Shown here: positions 1 to 7,683 of the stretch, piece after piece
Layout of the letters: every line of letters starts with the position of its first letter
Position numbering within the stretch: position 1 is the first letter of the stretch
Assembly: GCA_015062605.1 (NCBI GenBank)
Contig: SUUI01000011.1
Coordinates: forward strand, 1 to 50,575
Source: Eggerthellaceae bacterium
GTDB lineage: Bacteria > Actinomycetota > Coriobacteriia > Coriobacteriales > Eggerthellaceae
Reading direction: 5' to 3'
DNA length: 50,575 bases
The notes under the pieces: generated by a model
What the model saw: only the letters and a program-made list of their open reading frames with translations
Told to the model about the DNA's origin: nothing
The model's database searches: none
Program-made: the position numbers and the translations under genes

Positions 1-167
1 AGGTCGTGCGCTGCCTCGACACGTACGGCAAGTACCATCGCGGGTACTGCTTCTTCGGCTTCCGCTACCCCAACTCGATCGACCCCGCGGTCATCGCCGC
101 GTTCATGGCGCCCATCGTCCAGAAGGCCACCGAGTATGCATTCGAACTGATGGCGGCTGGGAAGTAA
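1..167 (+). CDS. C-terminal end of an unrecognised protein (54 codons visible)
   Basis: An open frame enters from the left edge (first full codon at position 3) and ends at TAA 165-167. The visible residues include CFFGFRYPN and an alanine-rich helical tail ending FELMAAGK. Codons are strongly GC-ending, unlike the AT-richer DNA just downstream, which fits a real gene. A terminator hairpin follows at 199-236. I do not recognise the family and propose no function. If the tRNA scar at 920-964 is an attachment site, this gene is the last gene of the integrated element. Confidence 0.6.
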   Translation, partial: VVRCLDTYGKYHRGYCFFGFRYPNSIDPAVIAAFMAPIVQKATEYAFELMAAGK

Positions 168-198
168 CGGCGCGCGCAAGGCGTTCGCGTTTATCGTG

Positions 199-236
199 CG
201 AGGCGGCGGGGTGTGACCTCGACGCCTCGTTGTTTT
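199..236 (+). terminator. Intrinsic terminator after the partial gene
   Basis: CGAGGCG (199-205) pairs with CGCCTCG (223-229). A weaker GGGG/CCTC pairing lies inside the loop and the run TTGTTTTA follows. It is placed 32 bp after the stop of the partial gene. Confidence 0.6.
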
Positions 237-678
237 AGGCGCGTTTTTTCTTGCGGCGCGTCGGGTTGGAACAAATGCCGCGGTATCCCTGCCTCGCAAG
301 ACAAGAGCAGCATAGGAGCTGCTCAATTGTCCCGTTATACTGTCGGATAAAACTAAGCAACATATGCTTGTGGCGCATCTCGCGATGTGTCAAACTCGAT
401 ACCATTCGGCTTCCGGCTGACAAGCAGTTGATAATCTAGGTTCTGTGAAGCCATCAAAAGACCAGGTAAACGGGCGATTCTAAGCCGATTTAAGATCCTG
501 TTTTACTTGCCCACGATATAGTTATCGTTCTTTCAGAAACTAGCCTTGCATACGATACGCCACACGCGACCCGCGAGGGGTGGGCGCTCTTTTTACCTTG
601 CGCATCCCTGCCCCCTAGCGCATAGTTGATATTTACACACAGGCTTTTTTTCCACAGGTAGATGCGCCCATACCCCAC
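237..678. other. Gene-free stretch, nothing recognised
   Basis: Only short open frames of about 62 codons without ribosome-binding sites occur here. A weak hairpin around 566-587 followed by TCTTTTT could terminate plus-strand transcription, but pairing is imperfect. A single TTTTCCACA at 648-656 resembles the DnaA boxes at the origin but is isolated. No RNA gene or repeat was recognised. Confidence 0.5.
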
Positions 679-710
679 GAGCCGCCCCGTATAGGGGCGG
701 CTCTTTCTTC
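679..710 (+). terminator. Strong intrinsic terminator hairpin
   Basis: A perfect 10-bp stem, GAGCCGCCCC (679-688) with GGGGCGGCTC (694-703), has a 5-nt GTATA loop and is followed by TTTCTTC. The transcript it ends is unclear because no convincing gene lies within 500 bp upstream. Confidence 0.7.
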
Positions 711-805
711 AAGCTGGAACACGCGCAACACATCAACCGCCAGCAGCCTTTTATCCCTCTTATTAAAAAGGGGGTTTAGATCGCGTTTTCCCTCATTTCA
801 AAAGT

Positions 806-888
806 GGGGATATTTTTGGGGATATTCGCCCGTTATCGCAAGTTAAACGGAGTACACGTATTTGCCGTTTTACATTATAGGGGATATT
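806..888 (+). repeat. Three GGGGATATT direct repeats beside the att scar
   Basis: GGGGATATT occurs at 806-814, 818-826 and 880-888, all in the same orientation, the first two spaced 12 bp apart. They lie 32-114 bp from the tRNA-Thr fragment. Tyrosine integrases bind short direct repeats (arm-type sites) flanking the core site, and the spacing and position fit that. The assignment is inference. Confidence 0.45.
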
Positions 889-919
889 AAAAAACGCCGT
901 CTGACCTGGGCTTTTTAGG

Positions 920-964
920 CTCGTAATGCGTAGGTCAGCGGTTCGAGTCCGCTCATTGGCTCCA
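920..964 (+). other. 3' half of tRNA-Thr(CGT): attachment-site scar
   Basis: The 45 nt read as the right half of a tRNA. They comprise an anticodon loop C-T-CGT-A-A (920-926), 3' anticodon strand TGCGT (927-931), variable AGGTC (932-936), a perfect 5-bp T-stem with loop TTCGAGT (937-953), 3' acceptor strand CATTGGC (954-960), discriminator T and encoded CCA (962-964). The 5' half is absent: the bases upstream cannot pair with TGCGT and there is no D-arm. Anticodon CGT reads ACG (Thr). A clean break in the anticodon region with an intact 3' end is typical of tRNA integration sites. Confidence 0.8.
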
Positions 965-973
965 GAGACACTA

Positions 974-1009
974 CGACCCCGTATGATAGCGGGGTCGTTT
1001 TGTTTTTTT
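974..1009 (+). terminator. Terminator of the original tRNA-Thr gene
   Basis: CGACCCCG (974-981) pairs with CGGGGTCG (990-997), and TTTTGTTTTTTT follows directly. It lies 10 nt past the CCA end, as for a normal tRNA transcription unit. It could also serve the convergent reductase gene at 1045 from the other strand. Confidence 0.8.
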
Positions 1010-1044
1010 CTTCGAAGCGCCTTTCTGAACGTTGTCTTACGCGC

Positions 1045-2073
1045 TTACCCAACGTGAACTTTCCCAGCAAGCACGTTCCGGAAGTCTTCGAGATTCTGCT
1101 TCAGCAACTCGGGAACAGGCAGTCCGTACGGACAGCGATCTTCGCAAACACGACATTCTATGCAGTCATCGATTTTTGCCATTTCCTCCTGCCAATGCTT
1201 CGTTGTCCAGCTTTCCGTAGGCGCACGACGGAGCATGAGAGCCATGCGCGCACAATCCTTGATGGAAATATCCATCGGACAAGGCATGCAATAGCCGCAT
1301 GATCTGCAGAAGTTGCCAGCAAGTTCTTCGCGTTCCCGTTCGATGTAGGCACGCATTTCGTCATCGAGCGCGGGAGTCTCGTCCATGAACGACAGCCACT
1401 CATCGAGCTCCTTCTCGCGTTGAATGCCCCAGATAGGCAATGCATGCGGATGTTCGTTCATGAACGCCATCGCAACCCGTCCGCGTGTAATCAATCCTCC
1501 TGCCATGCCCTTCATGACGACAAACCCCATGTTGGCATCCACACACGCATCAACAAGAGCCATCTCTCGTGGGGTGGAAAGGTAGCTGAACGGGAATTGC
1601 ATCGTCTCGTAAAGCCCGGATGCAACCGCCTCTTCCGCAACGCCGATCTTATGTGCTGTAACACCGAAATGAACGATCTTCCCTTGACGCTTCGCTTCGA
1701 GCAAGCATTCGTAAAGCCCAGTTCCGTCATCAGGGCGATAGCATTGTTTGATGTTGTGAAGCTGATAGACATCGATATGGTCGGTCTGGAGGTTGCGCAG
1801 CGATGTTTCGAGGTCCTTCCAAAATGCGTCAGGCGTCGTCGCCATGGTTTTCGTGGCGATGAAGATCTCGTCGCGTATGCCCGCAAATGCTTTTCCGACA
1901 CGTTCTTCGCTGTTGCTGTAACTCCGAGCCGTATCAAAATACACCATGCCGCCCTCATGAGCGCGGCGTAAAAGACGTATGGCAAGTTCTTCCGGAATGC
2001 GCTGCAAAGGCAGCGCGCCAAATGCGTTTTGCGGGGTGACTATGCCAGTAGATCCGAGTGTAAGCGTATTCAT
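1045..2073 (-). CDS. Aldo/keto reductase with C-terminal 4Fe-4S domain
   Basis: A 342-residue cytoplasmic oxidoreductase. The N-terminal barrel carries the aldo/keto reductase tetrad in its usual motifs: Asp47 and Tyr52 (FDTARSY), Lys75 (FIATKT) and His106 (YQLHN). The C-terminal 90 residues hold two ferredoxin-type cysteine sets, C256-C259-C262-C265 and C304-C307-C310-C314, both ending C-P, suggesting two 4Fe-4S clusters. Family members of this form are common in strict anaerobes, but the natural substrate is usually unknown and I cannot name it here. The start has a good GGAGGG ribosome site. A terminator at 2162-2201 separates it from the upstream methyltransferase gene, so it is probably a single-gene unit. 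Confidence 0.88.
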   Translation of the reverse strand: MNTLTLGSTGIVTPQNAFGALPLQRIPEELAIRLLRRAHEGGMVYFDTARSYSNSEERVGKAFAGIRDEIFIATKTMATTPDAFWKDLETSLRNLQTDHIDVYQLHNIKQCYRPDDGTGLYECLLEAKRQGKIVHFGVTAHKIGVAEEAVASGLYETMQFPFSYLSTPREMALVDACVDANMGFVVMKGMAGGLITRGRVAMAFMNEHPHALPIWGIQREKELDEWLSFMDETPALDDEMRAYIEREREELAGNFCRSCGYCMPCPMDISIKDCARMALMLRRAPTESWTTKHWQEEMAKIDDCIECRVCEDRCPYGLPVPELLKQNLEDFRNVLAGKVHVG

Positions 2074-2161
2074 GGTGCCCTCCGCTCGATGCTTCCTCTG
2101 TCGACAGCATTATCTCACGAGAATCACGGTTCGGTCGTAGTGCGATTGCAACGAAAACTTC

Positions 2162-2201
2162 TCGTAAAAACAAGGAAGGCGCGGTTTGCACCGCGCCTTC
2201 C
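2162..2201 (-). terminator. Terminator of the UroD-like methyltransferase gene
   Basis: A perfect 12-bp stem, GGAAGGCGCGGT (2174-2185) with ACCGCGCCTTCC (2190-2201), has a TTGC loop. On the minus strand it is followed by TTGTTTTTA. It sits 17 bp past the stop of the gene at 2218. Confidence 0.85.
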
Positions 2202-2217
2202 CTCTCAACGTAAAAGC

Positions 2218-3309
2218 TTAGAACTTGTATTTACGGAACATTTCCTCGAAGTCGAATTCGTCTTGAAGCTCCTCGAGCATGTCATGGCACGTGTAATAAT
2301 CTGCAGCAGCGCTGAAGAACTCTTCGATGTTGGCAGAATCGGTAAGAGCCGGCACATCACAACCAGAAGACAGCCAGAAATTGTCGTACTTGTAGCAATC
2401 ATGCATGACTTCATACGTTGCCTTGCGAATGGAAGCCTTCGTGCCAGCAAAGAACTCCTCGGACGGGCTCACGTTGCCCATGACCAGAACGTCTTCTGGA
2501 GCTTTCTCGAGCATTTCACGCAAGGTGATCTTGTCGCCGAAGTGATAGCCCTTGCACCCGATGGAGAAGATTTCTTCTGCCTGCAGCACGGTGTTATTGC
2601 CACAGTTGTGATAGAAGATCACGAAATCCTTATCCTGGCATTCTTCGACGATGCGCTTCATGTAGTCGCAGGAGAACTCTCCCACCAATGCGGGAGAGAG
2701 GATGCCTGCAAGCGGCTCGGCGATCATTATGCCGTGTGCGCCAAGGGCTTTATATGCCTTGATGTAATCGATGATGAACGTGGTTGCCTTGTCGAGAACC
2801 GTGTGCATCATGTCGGGTTCCTCATAGCACAGCACCATGGCCTCGGTAATGTCGACCAAGCGGCCCGCCAAAGAGAATGGGCCGATGCACTCGGCGAAAA
2901 CCGGACGATCCTTGATGAGATGCAGTGCCATTTCGATGCCGAGCAGATAAGAACCGGTGCGACCCGCGCCAACCTCGGGGATCTCGAGCGCATCAGCTTC
3001 CTCTTCAGACGTGATTAGAGCTCCCGTGATAGTCGGGATCTCATCTTCGTGATAGATGCACTCAGCACCGAATGCCTCGGCTTCAGCGGAAAGATCCATG
3101 TAGCCCATGGCGATACGCATGTTGTACTTCTCTGCCATTATCTTGATGCCAATGGCCTGTCCGACGGGATTCTTCGAAAGACGTTCGACATTCGAACCGA
3201 GAACGGCGGCCGCAGGGAACGTCGCGATGGGCTGCGGAATCTTGTGGCGTGTTGCGATGGCGGCGTTGCACCAGTTGTACATGTTGGAAAACTTGCTGTT
3301 AGATGGCAT
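2218..3309 (-). CDS. UroD-family (MtaA/MtbA-type) methyltransferase
   Basis: A 363-residue protein of the uroporphyrinogen decarboxylase superfamily. It carries the zinc-site pattern of corrinoid:thiol methyltransferases: H234-x-C236-G (FYHNCG) and C317 (SSGCD), plus an acidic AEP motif near 198-200. True HemE enzymes lack this His/Cys set, so a role in transferring methyl groups between a corrinoid protein and a thiol or pterin cofactor is more likely than heme synthesis. No corrinoid protein or activating ATPase lies beside it, so the methyl donor is unknown. The start is fixed by an AGGAGAAGGGG ribosome site. A 21-bp palindrome upstream (3443-3463) may be an operator. Function is inferred from family only. 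Confidence 0.82.
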   Translation of the reverse strand: MPSNSKFSNMYNWCNAAIATRHKIPQPIATFPAAAVLGSNVERLSKNPVGQAIGIKIMAEKYNMRIAMGYMDLSAEAEAFGAECIYHEDEIPTITGALITSEEEADALEIPEVGAGRTGSYLLGIEMALHLIKDRPVFAECIGPFSLAGRLVDITEAMVLCYEEPDMMHTVLDKATTFIIDYIKAYKALGAHGIMIAEPLAGILSPALVGEFSCDYMKRIVEECQDKDFVIFYHNCGNNTVLQAEEIFSIGCKGYHFGDKITLREMLEKAPEDVLVMGNVSPSEEFFAGTKASIRKATYEVMHDCYKYDNFWLSSGCDVPALTDSANIEEFFSAAADYYTCHDMLEELQDEFDFEEMFRKYKF

Positions 3310-3365
3310 TGCTTATCCCCTTCTCCTAGTGTGCCGAATAACGCTTTGCGCGCATACTACTGGAA

Positions 3366-3401
3366 GAAAGCCGATTTGAAACGAATACCGTTTCGGCTTT
3401 C
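3366..3401. promoter_or_regulatory. Hairpin in the leader of the UroD-like gene
   Basis: GAAAGCCG (3366-3373) pairs with CGGCTTTC (3394-3401), with an inner AAACG/CGTTT pairing. It could be a terminator for the upstream ECF operon or a 5' leader structure. The poor T-run on the minus strand leaves this open. Confidence 0.45.
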
Positions 3402-3442
3402 TTTAGAAATCGTTCGGATTTCCACCCCGCGGAATATGATAC

Positions 3443-3463
3443 CCCTGTAATGACATTGCAGGG
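3443..3463. promoter_or_regulatory. 21-bp palindrome, candidate operator
   Basis: CCCTGTAATG (3443-3452), a central A, then CATTGCAGGG (3454-3463) form an inverted repeat with one mismatch. It lies 134 bp upstream of the UroD-like gene start, in a 273-bp gene-free stretch (3310-3582). Size and symmetry fit a dimeric regulator, for example of the LuxR type, but the regulator is unknown. Confidence 0.5.
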
Positions 3464-3582
3464 ATGGACAACATTGCCGTTTCTTGGAAAGACTTTACCT
3501 GCTTTTTTGCGCACTCGTCGCAGAAGAGATCAAGGAAAGCAAAATCCCTCCGGCGTATAAGACGCGCAACGTGAAAGCTGTT

Positions 3583-4419
3583 TTATAGAATTCCCTCAAG
3601 CATCGTATCTGCCATGTTGCAGCCTATAACCGCTGCCAGCAAGATAACAATGGCAATCACCGCGAAACCGTCCAAGCGCGTGAACTCCAAGGGTTTGAGC
3701 CGCGTACGTCCAACGCCCCCGCGATAACAGCGCGAGTCCATCGCCTGGCTCAATGTGTCAGCATGGCGAAAAACGCTCGTAAAGAGCGGAACGAGCAACG
3801 CTGTAAGGCCGGTGGTACGACGCTTGTGAGCGCTTGGAAGCTTTGAACCGCGGCTTTGCTGCGCACGGCGAATGTTCGAGAATTCGCGCGATAATTGCGG
3901 AATGAAACCGAGCGCGATACCCATCATGAGCGATATCTCGCGCGCAGGCACGCCGATGCGTTTGAAGGGTGCGAGCAGCTTCTCAAACGAGTCAGCGATA
4001 TCGATGGTCGTTGTAGTCAGCGTGTACAAGCACATGATCAACAAGAACAACGTCAGGCGGATACCGAAGAAGATCGCATCATGCACGCCTTGCGTGGTGA
4101 TGAGAATCGGCCCGGCACTCAGAAGCTCTTCCCCGCCGCTCACGAACAGCAGATTCAAGATCATCGTGATGACAACGATGAACATAAGCGGAGCAATTGC
4201 ACGAAGCGCCGCGGAAACGGGCACCTTCGCGAGCGCGTAGCAGATTGCCGTGAACACGCACAGCATAACCAAAGCGGCAGGAGACCATGCGAACAGACCG
4301 ATGATGGTTGCAGCCAACGCTCCGAGGAACTTCGTGCGCGGGTCGAGTGCGTGGATAGGGCTTTCGGTCTCATAGTACGTTCCGAAAATGGCACCCTTGC
4401 CAATGGTTCCCTTACCCAT
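3583..4419 (-). CDS. ecfT: ECF transporter transmembrane component EcfT
   Basis: A 278-residue integral membrane protein, the T component that couples ATP hydrolysis to substrate import in energy-coupling-factor transporters. It shows the family's opening (YYETESPIHALDPRTK), several long hydrophobic segments and two Ala-Arg-Gly-like helical motifs in the second half (RRAQQSRG near the cytoplasmic coupling helices). I place the start at 4419 rather than further upstream. That ATG has a GAGG site, starts the conserved N-terminus and overlaps the stop of the upstream fusion gene by 8 nt, indicating translational coupling. With the RibU-EcfA fusion it would form a complete riboflavin importer. 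No second ATPase gene lies nearby. Confidence 0.9.
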   Translation of the reverse strand: MGKGTIGKGAIFGTYYETESPIHALDPRTKFLGALAATIIGLFAWSPAALVMLCVFTAICYALAKVPVSAALRAIAPLMFIVVITMILNLLFVSGGEELLSAGPILITTQGVHDAIFFGIRLTLFLLIMCLYTLTTTTIDIADSFEKLLAPFKRIGVPAREISLMMGIALGFIPQLSREFSNIRRAQQSRGSKLPSAHKRRTTGLTALLVPLFTSVFRHADTLSQAMDSRCYRGGVGRTRLKPLEFTRLDGFAVIAIVILLAAVIGCNMADTMLEGIL

Positions 4420-5869
4420 TGCGCACCTCGTCTGCGACAAGCATGTAACGCGGCAGATCCAAGCCGATAGAGCGTAGATCGTCAGCGTTTTCAGGGACGA
4501 ACACGGCACTCGGTGCGTCTAAGAAACGCTGCTCGCCGTGATCGAGTACGAGCATGCGATTGCAATGCGTGGCAAGATCGTCCATATCGTGCGACACAAG
4601 CACGATCGTCGTTCCGGCCGCATGAAGCTCATCGAGTAAAGCGAAGAGCGCTGTGCGCCCCGACGGATCGAGACCCGCGCTTGGCTCGTCAAGGACCAGC
4701 ACATCGGGCTCCATCGCCAAAATGCCTGCAATGGCCGCGCGGCGCTGCTGACCCCCCGAAAGCTCGAAGGGGTTCTTGGTGGCAAGCTCGCTCTCTAAGT
4801 GCACCAAATCAAGGGCCTTTGCGACACGACGTTTGATCTCGGCTGGCTCAAGGCCCAGATTACACGGTCCGAACGCCACATCATCGGCAACCGTCGAAGC
4901 AAACAACTGATACTCGGGATATTGGAAGACCACTCCCACGTGTGCGGGCACGTTGCGCGCGCTGTCTTTGTCGGCAAGGTCGAGCGCTTTATACAGCACG
5001 CGTCCTTTACTCGGTTGGTTCAGGCCGTTCATAAGCAGCGTTAGCGTCGATTTTCCTGAGCCCGTCGCACCTGCAACACCGAAGAAATCACCGCTCTCTA
5101 TGGTGAAATCGATATCTTTGAGCGCATCCGTCGTGCCGTCATACGAGAACGAGACGTGCTCGAACGTCAGAATCGGCCCCTCGTAATCATCTTTTGGAGC
5201 TTGCGCTTCAGAGCTCTCCTCGGCGACCTCGGCAAAATCTTCATCTGGTGCCTCGTTGACGTTCCAGTACGTCGGAACGACAGTGCCCCCCACGTCCTCA
5301 ACCTGTTCTTTTTTCGGCGTGATCAGATTCGAGATGCTCTTATAGCACAGCAGGGTGATCAAAGAGTTGATGACCGCCTTGAGCGCATTGAAGGGCAACA
5401 GTATAGGCAGGATCATCGCGATGATCGATTCGAGCGGCGTGCCCGTATATAGAGGCGTAATGACGAGGTTGCCTAAAATCGCCATGCCGATTGACACGAT
5501 GCTACCGACAATGAGACCGATAATCGCACCACGACGGCGATGGACCTTTCGGTAGATGATCGCCGCAGGAAGCACATATCCCACAACGACCAGGATGTTC
5601 ATGACTGCACCAGCAAGATTACCCGAAATGATGCCATGCAGCAGCGCGGTGACCACGCCGATGATGATGCCTGGCCCCGCGCCATACGCGAAGCCGCCCA
5701 CCATAATGGGAACGAAGCTTGCGTCATACTTCAAGAATGGCGCTGCGGGGAAAATCGGGAACTCGACGAAGGACAGCACCGTTGCCAAAGCACAGAAAAG
5801 CGCCATGGTTACAAGCTGTCGGGTGCTCCAGCGGGGAGCGTCGGATTGCGCACGCGAATCGATAGGCAT
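4412..5869 (-). CDS. RibU-like riboflavin S component fused to ECF ATPase
   Basis: A 485-residue fusion. Residues 15-180 form a six-helix S component with the RibU-like signature EFPIFPAAPFLKYD. Residues 181-230 are an acidic linker. Residues 232-485 are an ECF ATPase with Walker A GATGSGKST (267-275), Q-loop FQYPE (315-319), signature LSGGQQRR (370-377), Walker B LVLDEP (391-396) and switch SH (426-427). S components and ATPases are normally separate polypeptides, so the fusion is unusual. An FMN riboswitch directly upstream supports riboflavin as substrate. I chose ATG 5869 because AAAGGGG precedes it. An earlier ATG (5896) lies inside the riboswitch's conserved 3' end and is unlikely. It overlaps ecfT by 8 nt. 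Confidence 0.9.
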   Translation of the reverse strand: MPIDSRAQSDAPRWSTRQLVTMALFCALATVLSFVEFPIFPAAPFLKYDASFVPIMVGGFAYGAGPGIIIGVVTALLHGIISGNLAGAVMNILVVVGYVLPAAIIYRKVHRRRGAIIGLIVGSIVSIGMAILGNLVITPLYTGTPLESIIAMILPILLPFNALKAVINSLITLLCYKSISNLITPKKEQVEDVGGTVVPTYWNVNEAPDEDFAEVAEESSEAQAPKDDYEGPILTFEHVSFSYDGTTDALKDIDFTIESGDFFGVAGATGSGKSTLTLLMNGLNQPSKGRVLYKALDLADKDSARNVPAHVGVVFQYPEYQLFASTVADDVAFGPCNLGLEPAEIKRRVAKALDLVHLESELATKNPFELSGGQQRRAAIAGILAMEPDVLVLDEPSAGLDPSGRTALFALLDELHAAGTTIVLVSHDMDDLATHCNRMLVLDHGEQRFLDAPSAVFVPENADDLRSIGLDLPRYMLVADEVRNG

Positions 5870-5888
5870 AGTATCAGCCCCTTTCGTT

Positions 5889-6050
5889 TCTTCCATCCGG
5901 ACTGTAACCGTTGGCCCCGGACTTCAACCGGTGTCCACCGCGCCCTCCTGCAGCATGCGCGCTGCATGGAACGCAACGGGTCGCGGGCTTGCCTTTTAGC
6001 ACATCGCCAAACTGCTTACCGCCAGTGGGGAATTCCACCCCGCCCTGAAA
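5889..6050 (-). ncRNA. FMN riboswitch (RFN element)
   Basis: Read on the minus strand, the leader contains the RFN landmarks in order: AGGGCGGGGTG, ATTCCCCACTGGCGGTA, AGCCCGCGA, GGTGGACACCGGT, and GACAGTCC-type end ACGGTTACAGTCCGGATGG. It ends 19 nt before the start of the RibU-EcfA fusion. No clear terminator with a T-run lies between it and the ATG, and the ribosome site is close, so control of translation initiation is plausible. FMN would shut down riboflavin uptake. A TACAAT -10 element at 6060-6065 (minus) would start the transcript right at the riboswitch. Confidence 0.95.
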
Positions 6051-6159
6051 CTGGGGGCTATTGTAACGCTCTTGCGCTCGTTTGTATAACTGAATTTGCC
6101 CGACAGGATATCAGCCGTCAACATAGCGGCTGTTTCTGCTTGAGTTACGTTACCGTACG

Positions 6160-7683
6160 TCAGCTTTTCTCTGGGAAGAAATCTGCAAGCTCTCCTTCGG
6201 GCGCAGGCTTCGTCAGCAGTGAGCCTACCACCATGCCGATAAGAGCTACGGTCACACCGATAACGATTTGGTGCATGTCGAAGAGCTTGAAGCCAAGACC
6301 CATGCTGATGCAGTACGCCGCTACGCCGGCTATCATCGAGCAGAGCGCACCCGCCTTTGTTGCGCGCTTCCAGAACAGCCCCATGACGAACACCCACACA
6401 AACGCGGTTTCAAGACCGCCAAATGCGAACATGTTGATCTTCCAGATTACCGACGGCGGTACGAGCGAGAGGATGAATACGATGGCACCGATGCCGAGCG
6501 TGATCGCTTGGCTCCCCCACGCTATACCGCGCGGATTAACGGCTTGGCCGTTCTTCTCTCGATGCGCCATGAACAAATCTTTGATGATGGTCGACGAGCT
6601 TGCGATAAGCAGGCTTGATACTGTCGAAATCGACGCAGCGATCGGTCCGACAATCGCGATGCCCGCAAGCCACGCTGGCAGGCTTTTCACAATGGCGGCA
6701 GGAATGATGTTGTCTATGCTATTCCCATACGCAGAAAGGTCTTCTGTGAGGATACCCGCCGAAAGCACGCCAAGGGAGGTAGCCACGATCATCATGAAAC
6801 CGATGACGACCGTTCCGATGATCATGGCACGTGAAAGCGCCTTTGTGTTCTTCGCGCCGATGCAGCGCACCATCGATTGAGGTAGGCAGAACGTGAATAT
6901 GCCGACAAGAAGCCACTGCGTGAAATACAAAGTCCACGGCATGTTGCCATTACTGAGTGGCTCGAGCATCTCGGGATGATTCGTCTCAATGGTAGCCATC
7001 ACGGCATCATAGCCACCGCCGGCATTGAGGATACCTCCCGCGATAACGACCAGTCCGAGCAACATGACGATGCCGCACAGCGCATCTGACCACGCCACTC
7101 CGCGAAATCCCCCGATAGTTGTGAAAAGGATCGCCGTGATGCCGAAGATAACAAGACCGGTGGTGTAGCTATAGCCCGTAACAGACTCGAAGAGCTTCGC
7201 CCCTCCAACGAACTGGGCGATCATCGTCGTCGCGAAGAACACGACGATGATGGCCGCAGCAACAACGGCAAGCGCATTCGAATTGTATCTGCGTCTGATG
7301 ATGTCGATGACGGTGACCGCGTTGATGCGGCGGCTGATGAGCGCGATTTTGCGACCAAGGATGCCATACAGAAGGAACAATGCCGTGACCTGAACGACGG
7401 CCATGTACACCCAGCCCCAACCAATCGACCAAGCTTGACCAGGACCACCAACGAAACTCGACACGCTTCCGTACGTGGCAACCGTCGTCATGGCGAGCAC
7501 GAAACCGCCGAGACTGCGATTGCCGATGTAATATTCCTCGATGAAGCTATCGCCTTTGGCGCCTTTGAGTGCGCGCCGACGCAGCACGACAGCCATCGCA
7601 ACCGCGATCACCAGAAAGATGATAACCGGCAAAAGGCTCGCAATGCCAAGCGAGCTTGAAGCCTGCGCACCGCCGTTATTCAT
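6160..7683 (-). CDS. panF: Sodium:pantothenate symporter, PanF-like (SSS family)
   Basis: A 507-residue membrane protein of the solute:sodium symporter family with about 13 hydrophobic segments. It carries the family's TM1-2 region (EEYYIGNRSLGGFVLAMT) and GGFRGVAWSDALCGIVML, close to the SSS signature. Adjacent yhdT, whose product is the usual small partner of PanF, supports pantothenate as substrate, although SSS substrate calls from sequence alone are weak. The start at 7683 gives an N-terminus opening with a hydrophobic helix and overlaps yhdT by 8 nt. A longer frame upstream would read entirely within yhdT. It ends a possible gyrA-downstream cluster on the minus strand. Confidence 0.8.
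   Translation of the reverse strand: MNNGGAQASSSLGIASLLPVIIFLVIAVAMAVVLRRRALKGAKGDSFIEEYYIGNRSLGGFVLAMTTVATYGSVSSFVGGPGQAWSIGWGWVYMAVVQVTALFLLYGILGRKIALISRRINAVTVIDIIRRRYNSNALAVVAAAIIVVFFATTMIAQFVGGAKLFESVTGYSYTTGLVIFGITAILFTTIGGFRGVAWSDALCGIVMLLGLVVIAGGILNAGGGYDAVMATIETNHPEMLEPLSNGNMPWTLYFTQWLLVGIFTFCLPQSMVRCIGAKNTKALSRAMIIGTVVIGFMMIVATSLGVLSAGILTEDLSAYGNSIDNIIPAAIVKSLPAWLAGIAIVGPIAASISTVSSLLIASSSTIIKDLFMAHREKNGQAVNPRGIAWGSQAITLGIGAIVFILSLVPPSVIWKINMFAFGGLETAFVWVFVMGLFWKRATKAGALCSMIAGVAAYCISMGLGFKLFDMHQIVIGVTVALIGMVVGSLLTKPAPEGELADFFPEKS

Larger units (their letters stand above)
1..919. mobile_element. Probable distal end of an element integrated at tRNA-Thr
   Basis: This stretch lies directly left of a truncated tRNA-Thr 3' fragment, which is the scar expected where an element has integrated into the 3' end of a tRNA gene. 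In that arrangement the intact tRNA lies beyond the far end of the element, outside this window to the left. The stretch holds the end of one gene, two good terminators, three short direct repeats near the junction and otherwise nothing recognisable. No integrase or transposase is visible, so the type of element is unknown. The claim rests on the tRNA fragment and its geometry only. Confidence 0.5.

Noticed and set aside
648-656. TTTTCCACA, like the origin's DnaA boxes
   Set aside because: Single, 18 kb from the origin and inside the putative mobile element; chance occurrence is likely.
4420-4509. 30-residue N-terminal extension of EcfT
   Set aside because: It overlaps the end of the RibU-EcfA fusion in another frame; the conserved EcfT start begins at 4419.
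5540-6880. 446-codon plus-strand open frame
   Set aside because: It runs antisense through the FMN riboswitch and panF; its composition (Met, Pro, Ser, Arg-rich) is that of a shadow frame, and it has no ribosome site.
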